From Lachnospiraceae bacterium UBA7598 (GTDB lineage: Bacteria; Bacillota; Clostridia; Lachnospirales; Lachnospiraceae), in assembly GCA_002474415.1 (NCBI GenBank), contig DLQV01000112.1, positions 1 through 8,116 of the forward strand: 8,116 nt of DNA, read 5' to 3'. Made by a program: the position numbers and the translations under genes. This document shows positions 1 through 4,997 of the stretch, one piece after another. Under the pieces are notes generated by a model. That model ran no database searches and had not been told where the DNA came from. It saw only the letters and a list, made by a program, of their open reading frames with translations. Each line of letters opens with the position of its first letter. Within the stretch, counting starts at the first letter, position 1.

Positions 1-371
1 AAGTCCGTGATGAAAAATATGCTATTGCTCTGGGATCCATTGCAAACATTGAGAGTGTACCAGTCAGCGATGTTAAGTATGTGGAAGCAAAAGAAGTAAT
101 TCATCTGCGTGGAAGTGTTATCCCACTTGTTCGTCTGGACAAGCTTCTGGACATCGAACCAAGAGAGGAAGAACCAGAAAATCTTACCGTTGTTATTGTT
201 AAGAAGGGCGACAGCCAGGTAGGACTTGTGGTTGATGATCTGATGGGACAGCAGGAGATCGTAATTAAGTCCTTAGGCAAGTATATCAATGGAAATAAGT
301 TGATCAGTGGTGCAACAATCCTCGGTGATGGTGAAGTGGCATTGATTCTGGATGCAAACACACTGATGTAA
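1..371 (+). CDS. cheA: Chemotaxis histidine kinase CheA, C-terminal CheW-like (P5) domain, 5'-truncated
   Basis: The reading frame is open from base 3 (the window edge) to a TAA stop, giving about 122 residues, so only the C-terminus of the protein is here. The peptide is a typical P5 regulatory domain: it begins VRDEKYAIALGSIANIE, contains the CheW-type core HLRGSVIPLVRLDKLL, and then VGLVVDDLMGQQEIVIKSLG and a glycine-rich ending (SGATILGDGEVALILD). These strings are characteristic of CheA rather than CheW. In CheA, P5 binds CheW and the chemoreceptor tips at the membrane-associated array and couples ligand state to autophosphorylation of the kinase. The histidine phosphotransfer, dimerisation and ATPase domains must lie upstream. 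cheW follows 15 bases later, consistent with one operon. There is a GTG at 81, but it lies inside the domain and is not a start. Confidence 0.95.
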   Translation, partial: VRDEKYAIALGSIANIESVPVSDVKYVEAKEVIHLRGSVIPLVRLDKLLDIEPREEEPENLTVVIVKKGDSQVGLVVDDLMGQQEIVIKSLGKYINGNKLISGATILGDGEVALILDANTLM

Positions 372-386
372 TGGGGGTGAATGACA

Positions 387-875
387 ATGGCTATTTCAAA
401 TAATCAGATAGAAGCAAACGATAACAAAAATAAAGAAAAAGAAGTAAAGCAGTATATCGTAGTTCAGATTGGATCGGAAAAATATGGAATCGATATCAGC
501 TATGTAGACAATATTGTACGTATGCAGAAGATTACCCGTGTACCGAAGGCACAGGAATATTTTAAGGGAATTATCAATCTTCGAGGTGAAATTGTACCTG
601 TGATGAGCATACGTCGGAAGATGGGGCTTGAAGATGATACATTTACTTCGGCATCCCGGATCATTATTTTAAAGATAGAGGAAAAGGGATCTTTGGGAGT
701 GATTGTGGATGAAGTATGTGAGGTTGTAAATCTTTCTGAGGATCAGATTGAAAACAACAATATCAATTCAAACCATGTAAAAGACACTTTTATCAATGGC
801 ATTGGAACAAGCGGAGATCAGCTGATTTCCCTGTTTGAAATCAATGCGATCGTAGACGAAAAAGATAACGCATAA
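387..875 (+). CDS. cheW: Chemotaxis coupling protein CheW
   Basis: This 162-residue protein links CheA to chemoreceptors in the signalling array. After a hydrophilic N-terminus (residues 1-20) a single CheW SH3-like domain fills the rest. Visible hallmarks are QYIVVQIGSEKYGIDISYV near residues 22-40, the RVP-x-FKGIINLRGEIVPV block with NLRG at 64-67, and LGVIVDEVCEVVNL further on. An ATG at 381 would add two residues, but the purine-rich GGGGGTGA at 373-380 is only one base from it and lies about seven bases from the ATG at 387, so 387 is preferred. It lies between cheA and cheC, the order found in Bacillus. The length is normal for a single-domain CheW rather than a CheV fusion, because no receiver domain follows. 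Confidence 0.95.
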   Translation: MAISNNQIEANDNKNKEKEVKQYIVVQIGSEKYGIDISYVDNIVRMQKITRVPKAQEYFKGIINLRGEIVPVMSIRRKMGLEDDTFTSASRIIILKIEEKGSLGVIVDEVCEVVNLSEDQIENNNINSNHVKDTFINGIGTSGDQLISLFEINAIVDEKDNA

Positions 876-882
876 AGACTGA

Positions 883-909
883 GTATAGTGAGGCTATGCC
901 TCACTATAC
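883..909 (+). repeat. Perfect 12-bp inverted repeat (hairpin) between cheW and cheC
   Basis: The arms at 883-894 (GTATAGTGAGGC) and 898-909 (GCCTCACTATAC) are exact reverse complements separated by a three-base TAT loop. The hairpin starts 8 bases after the cheW stop and ends about 10 bases before the cheC ribosome binding site. It is not followed by a run of T, so it does not look like an intrinsic terminator. An mRNA processing or stability element, or an attenuator that sets the cheW:cheC ratio, are the plausible roles. Confidence 0.85.
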
Positions 910-929
910 ATGGTTATTGGAGGAAAAAG

Positions 930-1550
930 ATGAACGATTTTACATTGGATAATGTAAATGAAATGTATATCGATGTATTACGCGAAATCGGAAATATCGG
1001 TGCCGGGAATGCGACAACTTCGCTGGCGAGTATGGTGAACGAACAGATCAATATGAATGTTCCAAAAGTAGAATTGATGGAAGCTTCCAAGTTAAGCTCC
1101 GCAATCTGTCCGGAGGATGAAATTATTGTTGGAATTTTCCTGGAGGTAACTCATGATATTACCGGAAGCATGATGTTTTTAATGCGCATGGATTCGGCAC
1201 ATTATCTTGTAAATAAACTTATGGGGAAAGATCCGGACAACGATGCACCTTTTGATGAGATGGATTTATCTGCCATGAAGGAAATTGGAAATATTATTAC
1301 GGCTTCGTATCTGTCTGCACTTTCAAGTATGACAAATCTTACAATTTTACCATCAATTCCATATATTGCAGTGGATATGGCAGGTGCAATTTTAAGTGTC
1401 CCGGCAATCCAGTTCGGACAGTATGGAAATAATGCATTGCTGATCGAGACGGAGTTTGGCGATGATCGGATGATTAATGGATATTTTATTCTGATGCCTG
1501 AGGAAGAGTCCTATGCAAAGATTTTATCCTCTCTTGGAATTCAGTTATAG
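930..1550 (+). CDS. cheC: CheY-P phosphatase CheC
   Basis: This 206-residue protein of the CheC/CheX/FliY family dephosphorylates CheY-P and binds CheD as part of the Gram-positive adaptation loop. Both internal halves keep the phosphatase signature (D/S)-x3-E-x2-N-x22-P. The first half has D15, E19, N22 and P45 within DVLREIGNIGAGNATTSLAS. The second has S114, E118, N121 and P144 within SAMKEIGNIITASYLSALSS. Having both sites separates it from CheX, and the lack of an N-terminal FliM-type CheY-binding peptide and of a C-terminal SpoA domain separates it from FliY. The ATG at 930 is chosen because GGAGG at 919-923 sits six bases upstream. An in-frame extension to 888 would begin inside the hairpin and has no ribosome binding site. 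cheD follows after 15 bases. Confidence 0.95.
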   Translation: MNDFTLDNVNEMYIDVLREIGNIGAGNATTSLASMVNEQINMNVPKVELMEASKLSSAICPEDEIIVGIFLEVTHDITGSMMFLMRMDSAHYLVNKLMGKDPDNDAPFDEMDLSAMKEIGNIITASYLSALSSMTNLTILPSIPYIAVDMAGAILSVPAIQFGQYGNNALLIETEFGDDRMINGYFILMPEEESYAKILSSLGIQL

Positions 1551-1565
1551 AGGAGATCATAGAAT

Positions 1566-2051
1566 ATGGGAGAAGTGATCAAGGTTGGAATGGCAGACCT
1601 GAAAACCGCAAAAGCTCCGGATACACTTACCACACTGGGGCTGGGCTCTTGCATTGGATTGACACTTTATGATCCGGTGACAAAGATCGGTGGATTGGTA
1701 CATTATATGCTGCCAGACAGCACGAAGTTAAAAAACAACACCAATATAGCAAAGTTTGGGGATACCGGAATCCGCGAACTGTTAAGACAGGTTCTTGCTT
1801 TGGGCGCAAATCAGAGACGACTTGTATCTAAAATAGCCGGAGGTGCCTGCATGTTTGAGACGAGTGGACTTTCGTCCGTGGGAAATGTAGGTGCGCGTAA
1901 TGCGGAAGAAGCAAAAATTATATTAAAAGAATTGAAGATACCGTTGATTGCGGAAGATACAGGTTTAAATTATGGACGTACCGTGGAACTGGATTGTGCA
2001 ACGGGAGATTTTCGAATCAAATCGGTAGGAAAAGCGATAAAAGTAATATAG
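1566..2051 (+). CDS. cheD: Chemoreceptor glutamine deamidase CheD
   Basis: This 161-residue cytoplasmic enzyme converts specific receptor glutamines to glutamates and is sequestered by CheC. The catalytic triad known from Thermotoga CheD has C with T at -6 and H at +17. The same spacing is seen here: T23, C29 (in LGLGSCIGLTLYD) and H46 (in GGLVHYMLPDS). The later blocks GNVGARNAEEAKIIL and the C-terminal TGLNYGRTVELD are also typical of the family, and the length is normal. AGGAG at 1551-1555, right after the cheC stop, serves as ribosome binding site. The adjacency with cheC supports the CheC-CheD-CheY-P feedback system, in which CheY-P stabilises the CheC-CheD complex. Confidence 0.95.
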   Translation: MGEVIKVGMADLKTAKAPDTLTTLGLGSCIGLTLYDPVTKIGGLVHYMLPDSTKLKNNTNIAKFGDTGIRELLRQVLALGANQRRLVSKIAGGACMFETSGLSSVGNVGARNAEEAKIILKELKIPLIAEDTGLNYGRTVELDCATGDFRIKSVGKAIKVI

Positions 2052-2062
2052 AGGGATAGAAA

Positions 2063-2383
2063 ATGAAAACCAATGGTGTACCGGCTATGATTATGCTGGC
2101 GGCGGGGTTTATTGATTGTGTGATTGCAATCCTTACGCATATGTCACTATGGGATTTTACAAGACAGTTATTGCTGGTTCTTGTTTTATTCTATGTAATT
2201 GGCTGTGTCGTAAAAATGATCATTGACCGTAATTTTAAAGAGATAGAAGAAGAACAAAACGGACAGGAGCCGGAAGATTCCAAACAGGAGCAGAAATCAG
2301 AAGAGTCGGATCAGGAAAAAACGGATCAGACGGAAACAAATCAGACAACAGAAGAGACGGAAGAACAGACAGAAGAACAGTAG
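2063..2383 (+). CDS. Small two-helix membrane protein with acidic low-complexity tail, unknown function
   Basis: This 106-residue protein is not confidently assigned to a named family. Residues about 7-26 (PAMIMLAAGFIDCVIAILTH) and 35-53 (QLLLVLVLFYVIGCVVKMI) look like two membrane helices joined by a short loop. A basic stretch (KMIIDRNFK) follows, and then about 45 residues made almost entirely of E, Q, D, K, T and S, which probably form a disordered cytoplasmic tail. It starts 11 bases after cheD and is followed by sigD, a place where Bacillus subtilis has no extra gene. A role in the flagellar or chemotaxis machinery is inferred from position only. After the TAG stop the same frame continues with DVQPEQKESN before a TAA at 2414, so the tail may have been longer in an ancestor. 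Confidence 0.75.
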   Translation: MKTNGVPAMIMLAAGFIDCVIAILTHMSLWDFTRQLLLVLVLFYVIGCVVKMIIDRNFKEIEEEQNGQEPEDSKQEQKSEESDQEKTDQTETNQTTEETEEQTEEQ

Positions 2384-2435
2384 GATGTTCAGCCGGAACA
2401 GAAAGAAAGTAATTAACTGGGGCGGAATGATGTAG

Positions 2436-3200
2436 ATGAAAACTGCGGATAGAGAAAAACTCTGGGACGCGTATCGCCATAAGAAAACGCAGGAGACCAG
2501 GGAACAGCTTATAATTGAATATGCGCAGCTTGTAAAACTTGTAGCAGGCAGACTCAGCATGTATCTGGGACACAATGTGGAATATGATGATCTGGTCAGT
2601 TATGGGATTTTCGGATTGATTGATGCAATCGATAAATTTGATCTGGAAAAAAATGTAAAATTTGAAACCTATGCAAGTCTGAGAATCCGGGGAGCAATTC
2701 TGGATCAGATTCGTAAAATGGATTGGATTCCAAGAAGTGTGCGGCAGAGACAGCGTAAAATAGATGAGGCCATGAAGCAGATTGAAATGCGGACAGGCAA
2801 AACAGCTACAGATGAAGAACTTGCAAAACAGCTTGGACTGACGGATGAAGAACTGTGCAGCTGGCAGACACAGCTGAAAGTAACCAATGTAGTGTCACTG
2901 AATGAATTTGAAGAAAACGGTCCGGAACCGATGATTGATTCTGCACATCCGGTGCGGTTTTCACAGCCGGAAGAGGTTGTGGAGGAAGCAGAGTTAAAAG
3001 AAAAACTAACCGAATCGCTGGATCTTCTGACAGAAAAGGAAAGACGTGTCATAGAACTTTATTATTATGAAGATATGACTTTGAAAGAAATCAGTAAAAT
3101 ATTGGAAGTGTCAGAATCACGTATTTCCCAGTTACATACAAAAGCATTAAATAAAATGCGAAAAAAGATGGGAATTTATATGGATATTCTGACAGAGTAG
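2436..3200 (+). CDS. sigD: RNA polymerase sigma factor for flagellar genes, SigD/FliA (sigma-28)
   Basis: This 254-residue protein matches the length of Bacillus SigD. Region 2 spans about residues 25-100, including VEYDDLVSYGIFGLIDAIDKFD and the core- and -10-binding stretch KFETYASLRIRGAILDQIRK followed by DWIPRSVRQRQ, a hallmark of FliA/WhiG factors. Region 3 covers about 105-180 (TGKTATDEELAKQLGL). Region 4 covers about 195-246, with the helix-turn-helix TLKEISKILEVSESRISQLHTKAL that reads the -35 element. It directs transcription of late flagellar, motility and autolysin genes and is normally held by the anti-sigma factor FlgM until the hook is complete. The likely ribosome binding site GGGGCGG (2419-2425) is 10 bases from the ATG. 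Two nearer in-frame ATGs (2427, 2430) run straight into TAG at 2433, so 2436 is the only usable start. Confidence 0.96.
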   Translation: MKTADREKLWDAYRHKKTQETREQLIIEYAQLVKLVAGRLSMYLGHNVEYDDLVSYGIFGLIDAIDKFDLEKNVKFETYASLRIRGAILDQIRKMDWIPRSVRQRQRKIDEAMKQIEMRTGKTATDEELAKQLGLTDEELCSWQTQLKVTNVVSLNEFEENGPEPMIDSAHPVRFSQPEEVVEEAELKEKLTESLDLLTEKERRVIELYYYEDMTLKEISKILEVSESRISQLHTKALNKMRKKMGIYMDILTE

Positions 3201-3210
3201 GAGTAGATCT

Positions 3211-3522
3211 ATGGCAATTGCACCAATCAATTATGCTACAATACAGCGTACCGCAGACATTGAAACATTTAAAAACCAGCAGGATACAAAACCGATGGTG
3301 GATCAGCAGAATATTCAGGTGCAGGTGGATCACAGGGAGGATGTTCTGCATCATCAGGTTATTCATCCAGAAGAAAATGAACAGCTGGATAATCACACAG
3401 ATGCCAGAGAAGAAGGAAAAAATAAATATAAAAAACAGGGATTTGTGAGAAAAAAAGCAAACAAAGAAACGAAGCGGACGGGTGGTAATCCGGTTGGCGG
3501 CGGTTTTGATATGAAAATCTGA
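3211..3522 (+). CDS. Conserved-looking small hydrophilic protein downstream of sigD, unknown function
   Basis: This 103-residue protein has no membrane segment and no motif I can name. The N-terminus MAIAPINYATIQRT is mildly hydrophobic. The middle is rich in Q, D, H and E, with a histidine-rich part (HREDVLHHQVIHPEE, about residues 41-55). The C-terminus is strongly basic (KNKYKKQGFVRKKANKETKR) and ends in a glycine-rich GGNPVGGGFDMKI. From memory, proteins with a similar MAIAPIN start and FD(I/M)KI end occur after sigD in other flagellated Clostridia, but this was not searched. TAGGAG overlapping the sigD stop gives a good ribosome binding site seven bases from the ATG, so it is very probably translated with sigD. 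An overlapping frame starting at 3218 is a shadow. Confidence 0.75.
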   Translation: MAIAPINYATIQRTADIETFKNQQDTKPMVDQQNIQVQVDHREDVLHHQVIHPEENEQLDNHTDAREEGKNKYKKQGFVRKKANKETKRTGGNPVGGGFDMKI

Positions 3523-3532
3523 GGGAAAATAT

Positions 3533-4210
3533 ATGACGGGTGTGGAAATTACACTGATCCTGGTTGGAATTGTTTTTGTCCTTGTAAGCTTTTTTGTTCA
3601 GGAAAAGCTTACTCCAAAAGATGTACAGGAGATAACCAGATTAAGTGAAAAAGAATTAAAAATTATTGTTGAGCGAGAACTGAAAAATGCCAATGACAAG
3701 GTTGAGGATGCAATTGATGCGGTGGTAGAGCAGGCAAAAGAAAATGCCAAGCGCTTGATGGAAAAAGAAACCAATGAGAAGATTATGGCAATCAACGAGT
3801 ATTCCAATACGGTGATTGAATCCATGAATAAGACACATAATGAGATTCTCTTTTTATATAATATGCTGAATGATAAACATGCTGAACTGACCGGACTTGC
3901 ATCACAGTTGCAACAGTTTTCAGAACAGGTGAAACATACACAGGATGAAATGATGACGCATATGACGGAACCAGAAAAAAATTCGGAACAGAGCAGACCC
4001 GAAACTCCGGAGGTTATGGAAGAGCAGCCGGAACAGATTCCACAAAACGCATCTGTTGCAGAAGAAAACGCAAGCTTTAATGATCAGGTACTTGCGCTTC
4101 ATCAAAGCGGGGTGTCAGATGTGGAGATTGCCCGGAAATTAGGACGGGGTCTTGGAGAGGTGAAGCTGGTGATCGGATTATACAAAGGGGAAGATGTCAG
4201 TGAAATTTAA
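3533..4210 (+). CDS. Membrane-anchored coiled-coil protein with C-terminal helix-turn-helix-like motif (SwrB-like / DUF6115-type)
   Basis: This 225-residue protein has one N-terminal membrane helix (about residues 4-22, VEITLILVGIVFVLVSFFV). A long charged helical region likely to form a coiled coil follows (about 30-140), then a Q/E/P-rich linker (141-182). A short C-terminal module (about 183-217) contains LALHQSGVSDVEIARKLGRGLGEVKLVI, which resembles a small helix-turn-helix. This architecture and the place between sigD and rpsB match swrB of Bacillus subtilis, which promotes flagellar basal body assembly. My recollection is that such C-terminal modules are classed as DUF6115. Orthology is inference, not shown. 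The ribosome binding site GAGGG overlaps the preceding stop codon, seven bases before the ATG, indicating tight coupling. The 3' end overlaps the next gene by 17 bases. Confidence 0.8.
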   Translation: MTGVEITLILVGIVFVLVSFFVQEKLTPKDVQEITRLSEKELKIIVERELKNANDKVEDAIDAVVEQAKENAKRLMEKETNEKIMAINEYSNTVIESMNKTHNEILFLYNMLNDKHAELTGLASQLQQFSEQVKHTQDEMMTHMTEPEKNSEQSRPETPEVMEEQPEQIPQNASVAEENASFNDQVLALHQSGVSDVEIARKLGRGLGEVKLVIGLYKGEDVSEI

Positions 4211-4835
4211 ATATTATTTACGTGGTTGCGGATTGGGAATTCTGGTTGCCTCAGTGGTCTTTATGGTATCCCTGCATACGCATGGCGGGGCAATGTCCGA
4301 TGAAAAAGCAATGCAGAGGGCTTCGGAACTTGGAATGATTATGCCGGATGATACCGAGACGCAGAAAGAAGGAACGCAGACAACGGAAATTCCGGTAAAA
4401 GAGACAAATATCCCGGATACACAAAGAACTACACAGGCAGTGACACAGAAGATCCCGCAGAAAGATACGGATACACAGAAACAGACGGAAAAAGATACTT
4501 CTGCGGATACACAGAAACAGACAGAAAAAGATACTTCTGCGGAACAGAAAAGTACACAAAAAGAGTCAGAGCAAAAGTCGGAAGAAAAGAAAAAGACTCA
4601 GGATTCAGAAAAGAAAGAAGAAAAAGAAGAAAAAGTTTCCATTACCATAAAAGGCGGAGAAGTGTGTAGAGAGATTGCACAGGATCTGCAGGCAAAAGGA
4701 ATGATTAAGGATTCCGAGGATTTCCGAAAATATATGCAGGATCATAATTATGCCAGATATATTCGGGTGGGAACGTTCACATTAAAAAAAGGAATGAACT
4801 ATAGCGAGATCGCTAAAGTACTGACAAAAAAATAG
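4194..4835 (+). CDS. Membrane-anchored protein with low-complexity stalk and MltG/YceG-like LysM-type subdomain, no transglycosylase domain
   Basis: This 213-residue protein has a basic N-terminus (KFKYYLR) and a membrane helix at about residues 11-28, followed by a short conserved-looking stretch (MSDEKAMQRASELGMIMPDD). A long T/Q/K/E/D-rich stalk (about 53-147) includes a 12-residue tandem duplication. The compact C-terminal domain (about 148-213) has VSITIKGGEVCREIAQDLQAKGMI and RVGTFTLKKGMNYSEIAKVLT. That pattern resembles the LysM-like N-terminal part of endolytic transglycosylase MltG (YceG), but the protein stops where the catalytic domain would begin. It may bind peptidoglycan or act as an MltG-like scaffold, which is an inference. 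The start overlaps the upstream gene. GTG at 4200 is an alternative start, better spaced from the AAGGGG at 4185-4190. Confidence 0.75.
   Translation: MSVKFKYYLRGCGLGILVASVVFMVSLHTHGGAMSDEKAMQRASELGMIMPDDTETQKEGTQTTEIPVKETNIPDTQRTTQAVTQKIPQKDTDTQKQTEKDTSADTQKQTEKDTSAEQKSTQKESEQKSEEKKKTQDSEKKEEKEEKVSITIKGGEVCREIAQDLQAKGMIKDSEDFRKYMQDHNYARYIRVGTFTLKKGMNYSEIAKVLTKK
4470..4541 (+). repeat. Two tandem 36-bp copies within the low-complexity stalk
   Basis: Bases 4470-4505 and 4506-4541 are head-to-tail copies that differ at one position (ACGGAA versus ACAGAA). In frame they encode DTQKQTEKDTSA twice, at residues 93-104 and 105-116. The near identity at DNA level points to a recent slippage or unequal recombination event that lengthened the extracytoplasmic stalk without breaking the frame. 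Confidence 0.9.
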
Positions 4836-4846
4836 TATAATAAAAC

Positions 4847-4875
4847 TTGCATTCAAGCCTTTGGTATGATATAAT
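4847..4875 (+). promoter_or_regulatory. Candidate housekeeping promoter for rpsB-tsf (extended -10)
   Basis: A perfect TATAAT at 4870-4875 is preceded by TGA (4867-4869), giving an extended -10 of the form TGnTATAAT. TTGCAT at 4847-4852 is a partial -35 (3 of 6 matches) at the ideal 17-bp spacing. Transcription would start near 4882, about 115 bases upstream of the rpsB start codon. The -10 lies in the loop of the hairpin listed separately. Confidence 0.65.
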
Positions 4876-4895
4876 GCCAAAGGCTTTAAATTTTA
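4855..4895 (+). terminator. Terminator-like hairpin closing the flagellar/chemotaxis operon
   Basis: Bases 4855-4867 pair with 4874-4886 in a 13-bp stem (AAGCCTTTGG against CCAAAGGCTT, plus three inner pairs including one G-U) around a six-base GATATA loop. The downstream tract TTTAAATTTTATT is T-rich but interrupted, so termination may be incomplete, and some flagellar-operon transcripts could read into rpsB. The stem begins 20 bases after the stop of the last operon gene. Confidence 0.65.
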
Positions 4896-4902
4896 TTAAA
4901 CA

Positions 4903-4967
4903 CATGTATGGAAGCTGCCGGTGCCGGATCTACGCTTTTCCGGTGGCAGACTAATAGGAAATACATG
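4903..4967 (+). ncRNA. Structured rpsB 5' leader, candidate autoregulatory element
   Basis: The outer arms CATGTAT (4903-4909) and ATACATG (4961-4967) pair perfectly over 7 bp. They enclose a second helix: CTGCC (4915-4919) with GGCAG (4945-4949), then CCGGA (4924-4928) with TCCGG (4939-4943), separated by an asymmetric internal loop of GGTG opposite T, with a ten-base terminal loop. The element ends 17 bases before the rpsB ribosome binding site. Ribosomal protein S2 is known to repress its own message in E. coli through the rpsB leader, so S2 binding here is a reasonable hypothesis but not shown. Confidence 0.55.
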
Positions 4968-4997
4968 GAAGAAAACAACCAAATGGAGGTAATTAAA

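Noticed and set aside
888..929. In-frame upstream extension of CheC beginning at GTG 888
   Set aside because: It starts inside the hairpin, has no ribosome binding site and adds residues absent from the CheC family. ATG 930 has an ideal GGAGG.
2381..2435. TAG recoded as a sense codon (two in-frame TAGs where sense would fit)
   Set aside because: cheC, cheD, sigD and the MltG-like gene all end at TAG followed by proper intergenic sequence and ribosome binding sites, so TAG acts as a normal stop.
2510..2515. TATAAT inside sigD as an internal promoter
   Set aside because: There is no matching -35 or extended -10 element, and one hexamer is expected by chance in AT-rich DNA.
2235..2575. Long open frames on the - strand opposite the acidic tail and the sigD start
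   Set aside because: They arise because the complementary strand of E/Q/K-rich coding sequence lacks stops. They have no ribosome binding sites or recognisable domains.
4218..4238. Lipoprotein signal (cysteine at residue 12 of the MltG-like protein)
   Set aside because: The context LRGCGLG precedes rather than follows the hydrophobic stretch, so it is not a lipobox.
4251..4559. Cys/Arg/Phe-rich open frame on the - strand opposite the low-complexity stalk
   Set aside because: The composition is that of a mirror of repetitive coding sequence, and no initiation signal is present.
4836..4841. A second TATAAT just after the stop of the MltG-like gene
   Set aside because: No acceptable -35 lies 16-18 bases upstream, and the extended -10 at 4870 is a better candidate.
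4908..4997. Thirty-residue N-terminal extension of S2
   Set aside because: There is no ribosome binding site at 4908, the stretch forms the structured leader, and the S2 signature begins right after the ATG at 4998.
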